A DNA stretch of 64,000 bases. It comes from Candidatus Hydrogenedens sp. (GTDB taxonomy: Bacteria; Hydrogenedentota; Hydrogenedentia; Hydrogenedentales; CAITNO01). Both the position numbers and the translations under genes were made by a program. Under the pieces are notes generated by a model that saw only the letters and a list, made by a program, of their open reading frames with translations, was not told the DNA's origin and did no database searches. The stretch lies in contig JAAYJV010000130.1 of NCBI GenBank assembly GCA_012522755.1, forward strand, positions 1 to 64,000, read 5' to 3'. Positions within the stretch are counted from its first letter, which is position 1, and every line of letters begins with the position of its first letter. Positions 36,437 through 45,900 of this stretch are shown piece by piece.

Positions 36437-37084
36437 ATGAAAAAAGCATTGATTTTCTGGGGCGGGTGGGAAGGTCATGAGCCCCGGGCCTGTGTGAAAC
36501 GTTTTGAGCCCGCATTGCAAGATCTTGGTTTTGATCTTACCATTGTCAATGAAACCCGGCTTCTCGCCTGTGCCGAAGAAATGAAAGCCTATGATCTTAT
36601 CGTTCCATGCTGGACCATGGGAAGCCTGAGTGCGGAGGAGGAGCAGGGCCTGTTGCAGGCTGTGCGTGAGGGGGCGGGGATCGCCGGATGGCATGGCGGC
36701 ATGGGCGATGCTTTCCGGAGCAACACGGATTATCAGTTTATGACAGGCGGTCAGTTCGTTGCCCATCCCGGAGATATTGTTGAACATCGGGTGCACCTGC
36801 TCCGCTCAGAGGATCCGATTCTGGAAGGACTTCAAGATTTCACCATGCTCTCCGAACGCTATTATATGCATGTGGATCCTTCCAATGAGGTGCTGGCGGA
36901 GATTCGCTTTCCGGCGGGCGATGTTTTTCCCGGAAGTGTTCCTGTCGCCATGCCAGCCGTGTGGAAACGGTCTTATGGAAAAGGCCGTGTCTTCTATTCT
37001 TCGCTTGGGCATGTGGCCGCTGACTTCGATGTATTCGAATGTTTTGAAATCATGAAGCGCGGCCTGGTCTGGGCCAGTCGCTGA
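36437..37084 (+). CDS. ThuA-domain protein
   Basis: 215 aa. Class I glutamine-amidotransferase-like fold of the ThuA (trehalose utilisation) family: KALIFWGGWEGHEPRACVK, YDLIVPCWTMGSLS, GAGIAGWHGGMGDAFRSN and GRVFYSSLGHVAADFD. No signal peptide. Members occur with sugar oxidoreductases in PVC-type bacteria, and the enzymatic role is poorly defined. Start ATG 36437 after GGGGATATGGACC. It is convergent with the EEP gene. Confidence 0.88.
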   Translation: MKKALIFWGGWEGHEPRACVKRFEPALQDLGFDLTIVNETRLLACAEEMKAYDLIVPCWTMGSLSAEEEQGLLQAVREGAGIAGWHGGMGDAFRSNTDYQFMTGGQFVAHPGDIVEHRVHLLRSEDPILEGLQDFTMLSERYYMHVDPSNEVLAEIRFPAGDVFPGSVPVAMPAVWKRSYGKGRVFYSSLGHVAADFDVFECFEIMKRGLVWASR

Positions 37085-37091
37085 GGCTGCT

Positions 37092-38030
37092 TCAGGAAGT
37101 CTGGAGACTGAAGGAAGCGAAGAGGGGAGAGTGATCGCTCAGAGGTGTTGTTCCGTCAGCATGATAGAAATCAGGATCATCCTGTTGCCAGTGCAGCACT
37201 TCCATGGTACAAGCCTTCCCGGGTCGGAAAAGGATGCGGTCAATTTCCCGGCCTACGGGTCCGTTGAACTCGTCAGAAGCATCCCGGAGATCGAGGGTTT
37301 CCTTGAGCCAGTCAAAGACATATACCCGGGCATTGTCTTTGTTGGCTTCTTTATCTTCCGGGCCCCGGCTGGGACGCATGTTGAAATCGCCGAGAATGAT
37401 GAGATTGTTTTCGGGTGCGGTGTGTTTGTTCACAAAGGCGACGATTTCTTCAGCCTGACCTTTGCGGGCACTCATGGAAGCCGGTTTTTTGCCCGCCTCA
37501 ATGTGGGTTGTATATACATCCAGAATCATGGCACCGGCCTCATAGCGAGCCAGAAGCACTCCCTTGGAGGCTGGCTTGTTCTGAAATTCTCCACGGCTGT
37601 CAAAGTTGATGTTTTCCGTGGAGATCAGGGGCAGCTTCGAGAGGAGTGACAGACCGCTTCCTGTGATTTTCAAAGGATGTTTCAAAGTGCCATGAAAGAT
37701 TTTGTTCAGGTGCTCCGCCCGGGCCCATACACAGGCATGATCTTTGAAACACTCCTGCAGAGCGCAAATGTCGAAACGGTTGAGGAGGGGAGACATGCGC
37801 GAGAATTTTGTTTCGGTCTCATCAAAAAAAGGGCGGGCCTGTACGTTATAGGTACAGATGGTGAACTCCACCTCCTGTGCGTTCTCTTCAAAAAGGGGAG
37901 AGCTCCCTTCTTTTTCTTCGATGACCAGACGACCGGTACGCATGAAAAGCAGCAGGCACAGTCCAGCCACGATGGCCAGTATGAGGACAGGAACTTTTTT
38001 AAAAGGGAGACTCCGGGGAAAGGGCTTCAT
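37092..38030 (-). CDS. Membrane-anchored endonuclease/exonuclease/phosphatase-family enzyme
   Basis: 312 aa. An N-terminal membrane anchor (VPVLILAIVAGLCLLLFM) is followed by an EEP catalytic domain: TICTYNVQ, the metal ligand Glu in CALQECFKD, VYTTHIEAG, IILGDFNMRPS and the final LSDHSPLFA. All DNase I-like catalytic residues are present (E, D-x-N, D-H). Resembles neutral sphingomyelinase/phosphodiesterase types, so it may act on lipids or nucleic acids outside the inner membrane. Substrate unknown. Confidence 0.87.
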   Translation of the reverse strand: MKPFPRSLPFKKVPVLILAIVAGLCLLLFMRTGRLVIEEKEGSSPLFEENAQEVEFTICTYNVQARPFFDETETKFSRMSPLLNRFDICALQECFKDHACVWARAEHLNKIFHGTLKHPLKITGSGLSLLSKLPLISTENINFDSRGEFQNKPASKGVLLARYEAGAMILDVYTTHIEAGKKPASMSARKGQAEEIVAFVNKHTAPENNLIILGDFNMRPSRGPEDKEANKDNARVYVFDWLKETLDLRDASDEFNGPVGREIDRILFRPGKACTMEVLHWQQDDPDFYHADGTTPLSDHSPLFASFSLQTS

Positions 38031-38134
38031 GACTGCATTTCTCTCTTTTCATTGGCGGATGCCTCAGTGATACAGATGCATCCTTTAGAAAAGAGACTTT
38101 CCCGGCGTCTGTCTGGTTTCAGTCTGGATCGGGT

Positions 38135-38632
38135 TTAGAATTTTTCCCAGTGAATCACCTCTTCAAGAGACCGCTTGTCAGGATTTGTATCGTCTGTTGA
38201 ATAGCCCAGCGCAATCACGCTTACGAGGTGCAGATCAATGGGTGCGCCGATCAGTTGTTTCAATTCCGTGCCATAGTCCTTTTTGTCGCCAGCCACCCAG
38301 GCGCTGCCCAGTCCGAGAGCTGTGGCGGCTACGAGGATGTTTTGCGTGGCGGCACAGCCATCCTCCAGATAATAGGGTCCGTCTTTGCAGAGGACGGCGA
38401 TGCAGGCCGAGCCTTTGGCCACATGTTTGCCGTACTCCGCCAGATCGGCGATTTTCACCAGCATTTCGGGGTCGGTGATGACGACAAATTCCCAAGGCTG
38501 AATATTGATGGCCGTTGCGGCCAGTCGACCGCTGTCCACCAGTGTTTCCAACTGTTTTTTGGGGATACTTTTCCCGGCTTGAAATTCACGAACGGTGCGT
38601 CGTTTGCGCATGGCTGTCAAGGCATCCATCAT
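38135..38632 (-). CDS. Nitroreductase-family FMN enzyme
   Basis: 165 aa. RRTVREFQAGKSIPKKQLETL (FMN phosphate-binding Arg pair), AATAINIQPWEFVVITD and the C-terminal AATALGLGSAWVAG and ALGYS blocks are typical of small NAD(P)H nitroreductases. Length is at the short end of the family (about 165-220 aa). Cytosolic; physiological substrate unknown. Confidence 0.9.
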   Translation of the reverse strand: MMDALTAMRKRRTVREFQAGKSIPKKQLETLVDSGRLAATAINIQPWEFVVITDPEMLVKIADLAEYGKHVAKGSACIAVLCKDGPYYLEDGCAATQNILVAATALGLGSAWVAGDKKDYGTELKQLIGAPIDLHLVSVIALGYSTDDTNPDKRSLEEVIHWEKF

Positions 38633-38704
38633 GATCAGAATCCTTTCTTCAATGGGTTGTCAGACTGATTACTTGTCCTTTGGAAATAAGGGGTTTTATG
38701 GGAA

Positions 38705-39592
38705 TCAGGGAGTCACTTCTTTCGCTTCTCCTTTGTTCAGATACAGAATGACATCCCGCCCGGAAGCACTGTGGCGGGATATGCTCAATACACGGTGATC
38801 GGGATTTCCCACTTGCGTGGCTATATAGGCCTCCGCCGATTCTTCATCGTCGAAGATTTCGATATTGATATTTTCATAGTCATCATAGCGGCTGCGCAGT
38901 TCACGACCCAGCTGTTCCAGATCAATACGGCGACATCCTTCGGGCACGATGCCCACGATGCCTTTCAGTGTGGACACGGCATGATCCAGTTCCTCCACCA
39001 TCTCCGGTGTACGCCCCCATTCATGCATCAGGGTGAATGGAGGGCTCTGCGGGGGCTCAGAGCTGTATTCTTCTTCGGGCTCAGCATCATCAGTCTCATT
39101 GTCCGGGAGCAGATCAGTGAGGCCTTCATTTTCAATGTGCGGTTCAGGAACAGCTTGCAGCAGATCACGAATAATGCCGATACCCGGTCTCGGGATATGG
39201 GTTGTATCGGGCAGGCCGAATTCTTTTTGTATGAGATAAAGACGCTGCACCTCTTCGCGCAAGACCTGATTTTCTTCCTGAATATCGGCCATGATGCGGT
39301 TGATCATGAGATCCAGGGTGGCCTGTAACATACGGAGTTCATCACGGATCACCTGCAACTCCATTTGCAGCATTTCCAGGGGATCTCCTTTTTCCTCTTC
39401 GGAGTCTTCTCCCTCATCAGGAAGCAGCTGCGGTTTCGCCACCTGATCAGGCGAAAAAACACGCACTTCCACATGGGAAGGCGGGAAGTTTTCCTGATTC
39501 TTCCGCTTTTCCTCACCATAGCTCTGTGATGCCAGCATGAGCAGGCCCAGGAGCAGGGGAAAAGCCAGGGAATAGAGTCCGGTCTTGGTCAT
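38705..39592 (-). CDS. Exported hypothetical protein with coiled coil
   Basis: 295 aa. Signal peptide (LYSLAFPLLLGLLMLASQSYG), then an acidic linker (EGEDSEEEKGD) and a coiled coil at about 65-120 (MELQVIRDELRMLQATLDLM). A Pro/Glu-rich stretch and a small alpha/beta C-terminal region (about 215-295) follow. I do not recognise the family. The ATG at 39592 is chosen because GAGAGA lies 8 bases upstream; an in-frame ATG at 39607 has none. Probably periplasmic, possibly structural. Confidence 0.7.
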   Translation of the reverse strand: MTKTGLYSLAFPLLLGLLMLASQSYGEEKRKNQENFPPSHVEVRVFSPDQVAKPQLLPDEGEDSEEEKGDPLEMLQMELQVIRDELRMLQATLDLMINRIMADIQEENQVLREEVQRLYLIQKEFGLPDTTHIPRPGIGIIRDLLQAVPEPHIENEGLTDLLPDNETDDAEPEEEYSSEPPQSPPFTLMHEWGRTPEMVEELDHAVSTLKGIVGIVPEGCRRIDLEQLGRELRSRYDDYENINIEIFDDEESAEAYIATQVGNPDHRVLSISRHSASGRDVILYLNKGEAKEVTP

Positions 39593-39706
39593 TGGTGTAT
39601 CTCTCATAAACAGAACATATCTGACAGGGTGAATTAATCCATTCTATTTGTTTTTCATCTTCGAAGAGAACAAAAGCCTGGCCGGGGCGCACGGCAAATT
39701 GTGTGA

Positions 39707-40417
39707 TCAGATCAGTTCCGGGAGCAGCTCTATGAAGCGTTTCCAGGAGGGCAGTAGATAATCCGCCCGGGTCACCTCTTCATAACGTCTGTTGACGGCT
39801 GTAATGAGAGCAGCCTTGGCGTGAATCTGATGAGCTCCTGTAATATCCGTCGGCTCCAGATCACCGATATGCAGCATCTCATGGGGAGCAATGCCCAGTT
39901 GGTCTGCAATGGAAGCATACATGCGCCGTTGCGGTTTTGCCGCCCGGGTTTCGTCCGAAAAATTCAACGCACTGAAGAAAGGAAGAAAACCCGCTCTTTC
40001 CAGAAGGATACGGAGATTTTTCCCGGGACTCATTCCTGTATCGGAGATGATCGCCACGGGTACCCGGTCCGCTGCGGCTTTCACCGCTTCCAGAGCATCC
40101 TCGATGGGCACAGGCGGGTACTCCAGAATGGCGTCGGCGAAACAGGTGGCCATCCGCGCGATTCCGTCATCGTCAACAGTCTTGTCCAGAGCCTGACAAC
40201 AAAGGAGAGCCGCATCAACAGGGGTGAGTGTGTGTTGCGTATCGAGATGGTTGCGCATGAAAAAAGCCATGGTTTCTTTCAATACCCGATCCGCTTGCGC
40301 CTCTTCCACAGCGGTTTCTTTTATCAGTCCCTCCATACGCAGTGCATGGCGTTCTTTTCCCTGGGCATCCTGAAAGAGAGTGCCCCAGAAATCAAATGTG
40401 ACGGCTTGAATATGCAT
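39707..40417 (-). CDS. HAD-superfamily hydrolase
   Basis: 236 aa. HAD motif I is AVTFDFWGTLF (nucleophile Asp, with Trp in place of the more usual Asp+2/Tyr region, as in several HAD-IA proteins). Motif II is VAIISDTGMS, the Lys is in AAKPQRRMYASI and motif IV is LHIGDLEPTDITGA. A helical cap (about 20-110) sits between I and II. Cytosolic phosphatase or dehalogenase-like; substrate unknown. Divergent from the sialidase gene. Confidence 0.88.
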   Translation of the reverse strand: MHIQAVTFDFWGTLFQDAQGKERHALRMEGLIKETAVEEAQADRVLKETMAFFMRNHLDTQHTLTPVDAALLCCQALDKTVDDDGIARMATCFADAILEYPPVPIEDALEAVKAAADRVPVAIISDTGMSPGKNLRILLERAGFLPFFSALNFSDETRAAKPQRRMYASIADQLGIAPHEMLHIGDLEPTDITGAHQIHAKAALITAVNRRYEEVTRADYLLPSWKRFIELLPELI

Positions 40418-40540
40418 GTTTACCTGAAATCTGTTATGGTGTATCCTTATGCGGTCTCCCTGCGACGCTCCGGATGCGTTCCGGATGCGGGGAAGTCTAT
40501 AATAGCATCATCGCTGTCACTTGTGAAAAGGAGAACCCTC

Positions 40541-42676
40541 ATGTGCCGTCTTCTGTCTTTACTTTGCTTCTTCTCTATGATCGCTCTGCTTCCCGGTCTT
40601 CCGGTTTCGGCTGCGGAGCCTGCTGTCGCCTATGACATTTCTCTGGACACGGTCGTTGAACACGATGATGGGGAATGGTTGTGGTTTCATCCGCGGGCTG
40701 CAGCTGTGCCCGGCCATGGAAAAGACGGGGGCCCGGCTGTTGTCATGACCTTGCAGAAGCATTTGCAGATAAGCGATTTTTATTCCGGTTTGTATGCCCT
40801 CTACAGTGATGATATGGGGGAAAGCTGGACAGGGCCCGTGGAGATTCCTGAACTGGCCTGGCGTGACGGCCCTCAAGGCACCATCCGTGCCGTATGTGAT
40901 GTGACCCCCGGTTACCATGCTCCCACGGGCAAAGTGCTGGCTCTGGGCGCGCAGCTGTATTATAAAGCCGATGGCCAGCTAGTGGATGCGGAAGAACGTT
41001 TTGACCAGACATCCTATTCTGTTTATGATCCGAATGCAAAGAGTTGGTCCCCCTGGGAAATACTGGAAATGCCTGATGATCCGAAATTTTATTTTTCCAG
41101 AAACGCCTGTGCCCAGTGGATTGTGGAGGAAGACGGCCGCCTGCTGGTTCCCCTGTATTTCGGCACTGATGGGAAGGTGGATTATTCGGTCACTGTGGCC
41201 CGCTGCAGTTTTGACGGGAAAACAGTGCGCTATATCAGCCACGGTACCGAGATGACCATTTCCGGCGGACGGGGACTCTGTGAACCTTCCATTGTTCCCT
41301 TTCAGGGACGCTATTATCTGACCCTGCGAAACGATGCCCGGGGCTATGTGACGGTCAGTGACGACGGATTACATTATGAGCCTGTGCAAATGTGGAAGTT
41401 TGATGATGGCGAAGAACTGGGCTCCTACAATACACAGCAACACTGGCTCGCTCATGAGGACGGGCTCTTTCTGGTCTATACACGCCGAGGCGCTGACAAT
41501 GATCATATCATCCGCCACCGGGCGCCTCTTTTCATTGCTCAGGTCGATCCGGAAGCCTGTTGCGTCATCCGTGCCACGGAGCGTGTGTTGATTCCTGAAC
41601 GTGGAGCGGCCATGGGCAATTTCGGAGCTTCAGCCATGACAGCATCGGAGTCCTGGGTGACTGTGGGAGAAGGCGTCTGGAATGATGACATGCGATCCCG
41701 GGGAGCTACGGGCGCCCTTTTTGTCGCCCGGGTACACTGGCACGATACAGCCGAAAGAAAACAGATGAACGCCGCTGAAGATCTGGCCACTTCCCTGAAA
41801 GCTGAAGGCAAGAAGACCTTTGTGACCCGTCTTTTCGGCGAAGTGCCCCTGGTCTGTACAAGCAACGCCTGGTATATCGCCCAGTCGTCAACCTTGCCCG
41901 AAAGCCTGGTGGTGGGTCCCATGCTGAAACCGGAAAAAGTCTTTCGTCTCGATACCGGCGCAGAGGTCGCTTATGACTTTGAGGAAGTGGAAACAAAAGG
42001 CACCTTCGTAACGATCCCGCTGAATGGCGAGGACTGTCAGGGACTGGAAGAGGGCTTGTGCATTCAATGGCCCGACTCCCGCTGGGAAAACAATATGAAA
42101 GAATTTGCAGAGGAGAATCTGGAAATAGAGTCTCTTCGGAGCGGTACAATCATCACCGGCAGTTCCACAGCGCGCATGTGGAATGTGGATGCGTCTTTCC
42201 CCGACAGGCTTGTGTTGAATCGCGGTTTCGGCGGTTCCCGTTACAGTGATCTTGTCCGCTTTGCCGATGAGGTGATTGCTGACCACAAGCCGCAGACGGT
42301 CGTCATTTATGATGGAGACAATGATATTGCCGCCGGATTGGCTCCGGCCCAGGTGGCCGTGGATTGTCGCGCTTCCGTGGAACGGATACGCGCCCTTCTG
42401 CCTGAATGCAGGATTATAGTAATCTCCACGAAACCCAGCGGTTCCCGGTGGGCCCTTCATGAAGCCATACTGGAATCGAATATGCTTTGCGCCGAACAGC
42501 TCAGTTCTCTCGAAAATGTGCAGTTTCTGGATCTGGTTGATCTGCTCATGACTGAGGAAGGCCAGCCTGATCCTGAATGTTTTCTGAAAGATGAACTGCA
42601 TCTGAGCGAAGAAGGCTATGCCCGCTGGAGTGCCGCCCTGGAAAAACACCTTCCTCCGGATGTGACGGCTCAATAA
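40541..42676 (+). CDS. Exported sialidase-like beta-propeller fused to SGNH/GDSL hydrolase
   Basis: 711 aa. Signal peptide (LLSLLCFFSMIALLPGLPVSA), then a six-blade propeller of the exo-sialidase/BNR type with Asp-box-like turns (YSDDMGESWTGPVEI, VSDDGLHYEPVQMW) over about 35-420. After a linker, an SGNH hydrolase fills about 520-705: block I ITGSSTARMW (GSS where the family usually has GDS), block III YDGDNDIA and block V DELHLSEEGY (Asp-His). The frame is open 240 codons upstream, but ATG 40541 with AAAAGGAGA before it and the signal peptide fix the start. Likely removes acyl groups and sugars from host or environmental glycans. Followed 23 bases later by another SGNH gene. Confidence 0.85.
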   Translation: MCRLLSLLCFFSMIALLPGLPVSAAEPAVAYDISLDTVVEHDDGEWLWFHPRAAAVPGHGKDGGPAVVMTLQKHLQISDFYSGLYALYSDDMGESWTGPVEIPELAWRDGPQGTIRAVCDVTPGYHAPTGKVLALGAQLYYKADGQLVDAEERFDQTSYSVYDPNAKSWSPWEILEMPDDPKFYFSRNACAQWIVEEDGRLLVPLYFGTDGKVDYSVTVARCSFDGKTVRYISHGTEMTISGGRGLCEPSIVPFQGRYYLTLRNDARGYVTVSDDGLHYEPVQMWKFDDGEELGSYNTQQHWLAHEDGLFLVYTRRGADNDHIIRHRAPLFIAQVDPEACCVIRATERVLIPERGAAMGNFGASAMTASESWVTVGEGVWNDDMRSRGATGALFVARVHWHDTAERKQMNAAEDLATSLKAEGKKTFVTRLFGEVPLVCTSNAWYIAQSSTLPESLVVGPMLKPEKVFRLDTGAEVAYDFEEVETKGTFVTIPLNGEDCQGLEEGLCIQWPDSRWENNMKEFAEENLEIESLRSGTIITGSSTARMWNVDASFPDRLVLNRGFGGSRYSDLVRFADEVIADHKPQTVVIYDGDNDIAAGLAPAQVAVDCRASVERIRALLPECRIIVISTKPSGSRWALHEAILESNMLCAEQLSSLENVQFLDLVDLLMTEEGQPDPECFLKDELHLSEEGYARWSAALEKHLPPDVTAQ

Positions 42677-42699
42677 CTTGCGGATAAGACAATAGTCAT

Positions 42700-43938
42700 A
42701 TGAAAACAGTGCATCGACTGCTTGTAAACGGCCTTCTTGTTTTTCTGTCCATAGCCCTGAGCTTTCTGCTGGTTCTCGGAGCCGACAGGCTTCTGGGAAG
42801 TATGAGAAGGCCGCCCGATCTGCCTGAAGCCATTGAGCTCATCTTTCCGCCTGGAGCGGAGCAGCATTATGCCACTTCGGAATTCTCCTATGCCGTCCAC
42901 ATCAACAGCATAGGGATCCGCGACCGAGAACTGCCCCGGGAGCGGGGGACAGCCTTCCGTGTTCTGGCCATAGGCGATTCCTATACCTATGGCTGGGGAG
43001 TCAATATTGAAGACTGCTGGACCCGGCTGCTGGATGAATATTTCAAAGCTTCCGGCCGGAATGTGGAGGTGATCAATCTGGGCAAGCCGGGCCAGGGTCC
43101 CCGTTATTATGCGGAGATTGCGGAAAAAGCCATTCCCCTGCTTCGTCCCGATCTCGTTCTGGTGTGCATGCTTCAGGGAAATGACATCCGCGATGTGGGG
43201 CCTGGAGAGGAGGCCCTGCCCGGTGTGGATCTCTGGGGATATATTCGCCGCTGTTTTCCCAATATGACTTTGTATATGCGCGATCTTCGCCGGGAACGGG
43301 AGCATGCCCATCACAGCCATCTGGATATGCCGCCCCAATACAGCAGTGCGGAAGACAATCGGAACTGGATGGCTGTAACGGCTCGGGAGATATATGAAGC
43401 CTATCCACCGGAGGAGAAGGCCCGTTTTGACAGTTTTGATGAAGAGGTGCGCAGCGCTTTCATGAGCGGTGATCTGAACGCCTATATGGTGGATCTTTCC
43501 GTCCATAATCCGGATTTCTACATCATGACCATGGATCTGGAAGACGGGTGGACACAGACCAGTATTGAAAGGGCGGCGCGCTCCCTGTCGCATATCAGAA
43601 GAGTCGCTGAACAATACACATCTGAGGCCGTGGTGGTCAGTATGCCCGAAGGGCCCTATGTGAACCGCCCCGCTTTAAAAGGCATGGAGCGGGTGGGCCA
43701 CAATATGCCGGAGTGGCTTCTGGAAACTACAGCCATGGACGACAGCATAGAGGCGGCTGCAAAAAAAGCCGGGATGCCGTTTTATAAAATCACGGAGCTT
43801 TTCCGTGAAGAGATGGAAAATCCGGATCTTTATTTTCCGCTCGATGGACATCCCACAGCGCAGGGACACGCACTCTTTGCCCGGGCATTCCAGCCCATCC
43901 TGGACAAACTCTTGCCTGCTGCTTCCTCAGACAAATGA
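42700..43938 (+). CDS. Membrane-anchored SGNH/GDSL hydrolase
   Basis: 412 aa. An N-terminal signal anchor (LLVFLSIALSFLLVLGADRLL) is followed by an SGNH domain: block I AIGDSYTYGWGV, Gly block NLGKPGQGPRYYAEIA, block III CMLQGNDIRDV and block V PLDGHPTAQGHALFA. Length and topology resemble AlgX/acyl-transfer or esterase proteins acting on exopolysaccharide. The preceding sialidase-SGNH gene is in the same operon by spacing. Confidence 0.85.
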   Translation: MKTVHRLLVNGLLVFLSIALSFLLVLGADRLLGSMRRPPDLPEAIELIFPPGAEQHYATSEFSYAVHINSIGIRDRELPRERGTAFRVLAIGDSYTYGWGVNIEDCWTRLLDEYFKASGRNVEVINLGKPGQGPRYYAEIAEKAIPLLRPDLVLVCMLQGNDIRDVGPGEEALPGVDLWGYIRRCFPNMTLYMRDLRREREHAHHSHLDMPPQYSSAEDNRNWMAVTAREIYEAYPPEEKARFDSFDEEVRSAFMSGDLNAYMVDLSVHNPDFYIMTMDLEDGWTQTSIERAARSLSHIRRVAEQYTSEAVVVSMPEGPYVNRPALKGMERVGHNMPEWLLETTAMDDSIEAAAKKAGMPFYKITELFREEMENPDLYFPLDGHPTAQGHALFARAFQPILDKLLPAASSDK

Positions 43939-44128
43939 GCGGAAAGAATGCGCTTCCGTCATTGCGATTTCGAAAAAGAACGGTCATCCGTTATTGCGAC
44001 TCCGAAGAACAAGAGGGAGAGGAGCGAGAAAAAGAGCATGAAAACAAAAACGACGTCATTCATGTGAGAATTCCTTTAATTTTTCTGTGGGTTAAAAAAA
44101 TCATTCAAAGGAAGCGCAGCCTGAAGAA
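43939..44128. repeat. Short intergenic region with two CCGTNATTGCGA units
   Basis: CCGTCATTGCGATTTCGAA and CCGTTATTGCGACTCCGAA repeat with a period of about 35 bp near 43957-44010. Nothing else was recognised between the convergent genes. Confidence 0.55.
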
Positions 44129-45106
44129 TCATGCGGACACTTCCTCAAAAATACTGATGCTTTGTTCACGGGCATTCAAAAGCGCAATGCGATCATGAGA
44201 GTCAATGGCGAGCCCTGTCAGGGGCGGCGTCTCCCGGGGCGACAGGTTCACAGGGAGCCCGGCTACCTGTGCGGGGCCGGCGACGAGTCCGCGAACACTG
44301 AAATCAGGGGCATAAACTTTGACACGGTTCAGTCCTTTTTCCACTGTTACCAGAGAATGGTCGCTGCGCCAGGCGATGTGAATGGGATTGCAGCAGCCGC
44401 AGAATCCTTCCAGAGCGGAGCCCGATTTATACCAGGAACTGACAGGACGGCCGTCAAAGTAAAAACTTTCCAGACCGTGGCGACCCGGATTGATGACCCA
44501 TAACATGCCCAGGGGATCAATGGCTGACGCAAAATAAGGACTGGGGACGATGAAGCCGGGGCCACTGCTTTCAGCGCCGCCTTTGCCGATGCCATTGAGA
44601 AAGCGCCCTTCGCGGTCATAACGCAGCACAACACGATTGCCCGCATCGGATACGAAAACATGGTCTTCGTCACAGGTCAGGGCTGTGACACAGCTGCGGT
44701 CATTGAATCCTTCCCAGGCTTCTGTTTTTCCTGTTGCCGGATCAAAGAGGGATACGCCTCTGCGGAATCCCAGAAGAATTCCTGAGTCCAGAGCCAGAAG
44801 GGAATGAACCCGTCCGTCAACGGAATGGCGTGATTCTTCCTTGCCCTGAGGATCCAGAAGCAGGATTTCATTCCGGCCACCCACCAGAAAATGGTCATCC
44901 CCGGTGAGTGCCAGGGCATCAGGATGCGTCAGAGGAAGGGCGATTTCAGCCACCTTCGGAAAAGTGGAGGGTGGAACGGCTGCTTGCGCTTCAGCACTGC
45001 CCGACAGGCCCGCCTGGCTTCCGACGGCAGCCGTGCCGAGCATGCGCATGAAATCACGCCGCTTGACTTTGTTGTCCTCCGGGGGATTGTTTTGTTGTTG
45101 GTTCAT
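44129..45106 (-). CDS. Tat-exported NHL/beta-propeller protein
   Basis: 325 aa. A twin-arginine signal (KVKRRDFMRMLGTAAVG, about 13-30) is followed by a propeller built of NHL-like repeats: PDALALTGDDHFLVGG, VTALTCDEDHVFVSDAGNRV, DPLGMLWVINPGRHG and GLAIDSHDRIALL. Function unknown; such proteins bind partners or sugars in the periplasm. The frame is open to 45277, but those codons lie in an intergenic repeat; ATG 45106 after GGAAAGAA starts the Tat signal. Confidence 0.83.
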   Translation of the reverse strand: MNQQQNNPPEDNKVKRRDFMRMLGTAAVGSQAGLSGSAEAQAAVPPSTFPKVAEIALPLTHPDALALTGDDHFLVGGRNEILLLDPQGKEESRHSVDGRVHSLLALDSGILLGFRRGVSLFDPATGKTEAWEGFNDRSCVTALTCDEDHVFVSDAGNRVVLRYDREGRFLNGIGKGGAESSGPGFIVPSPYFASAIDPLGMLWVINPGRHGLESFYFDGRPVSSWYKSGSALEGFCGCCNPIHIAWRSDHSLVTVEKGLNRVKVYAPDFSVRGLVAGPAQVAGLPVNLSPRETPPLTGLAIDSHDRIALLNAREQSISIFEEVSA

Positions 45107-45180
45107 GAGAATTCTTTCCGTGGATACGCTTTGTACACAGTGTACCATATTGGTGGAATGCGGATTTAAACAGTACAAAG

Positions 45181-45406
45181 AATCAGTGGACGGAGTGGAG
45201 GTGTCAAGCCTGCAGGTTTTTTTCATGCCGCCTGAATATCTTTCGAAGAAGTTTATATTGCTGACTCTGCAAGCCATATACTTTCAAGACATTATAAGAT
45301 TCTCGATTCGGCAAGGGGTCTTCAGATACTCACGAACAAATCATGCTTGGAGAACCCTGAAAGACCTTGAGAGTCACTCCTGGGAACGCCAATTTCCACA
45401 TTGGCA
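45181..45406. repeat. Composite intergenic repeat, copy 1
   Basis: Order of parts: short 9-bp repeat (GTGGACGGAGTGGAGG), GTCAAGCCTGCAGG plus T-run, then TGACTCTGCAAGCCATATAC, TTCTCGATTCGGCAAG, CACGAACAAATCATG and the CCAATTTCCACATTGG motif at 45380-45406. The same parts in the same order occur at 57060-57389. On the reverse strand both copies encode MACRV at a spurious ORF start. Confidence 0.85.
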
Positions 45407-45900
45407 GACAGCGCGGCAAAGACAAAGAGTTCATGTAGAACCTTGGCGCGACGTAAAGACTTGGGTGCATGAAGAAAGAGGTAGTCAGAAAAGAGCTGTC
45501 ATGCCGCATCCAAGACAATATCTTCCTCGAGTCATCATCCGCTGTGTGCCAATGGGGACATTGGCGCTCCCACGATATACGCATTCTCTTCCGGAAAGTT
45601 TTCTGAGGAAAGGATTTGTTCTAGACAAGAGAGATGTCATGCCGCATCCAAGACAATATCTTCTCCGGGTCATCATCCGCTGTCGGCCAATGTGGAAATT
45701 GGCGTTCCCAGGTCAGTACCAGACGGCTTTATACCTGTGTCGAGCAGATAGAATAACGCAACAGCAACACTGAATACTGAGGAAGGCGGGTCATTCTCCT
45801 TAAAGTCTTCCCAATCTGGATCCCGGTCTTTTTCGCGTTGTTGTGGCTGAATACTTTGACAGGCGGGCCGGGTCGCAAAAAAACCGGGATGACGGCGGGG
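45380..45900. repeat. MITE-like dispersed element, copy 2 (with internal duplication)
   Basis: Matches 17991-18376 over almost its whole length but carries an extra segment. The block starting GTCATGCCGCATCCAAG occurs at 45498 and again at 45636 (period 138). The inverted motif appears at 45547-45572 (diverged) and 45685-45711 (good). The tail to GACGGCGGGG is shared with copy 1. Confidence 0.88.

Noticed and set aside
39821-40540. 240-codon 5' extension of the sialidase gene
   Set aside because: It lies opposite the HAD gene, and a ribosome site plus signal peptide start at 40541.
44904-45773. 289-aa plus-strand frame over the NHL gene start and repeats
   Set aside because: Its first part is antisense to the Tat signal of the NHL gene and the rest is repeat sequence shared with 18 kb.
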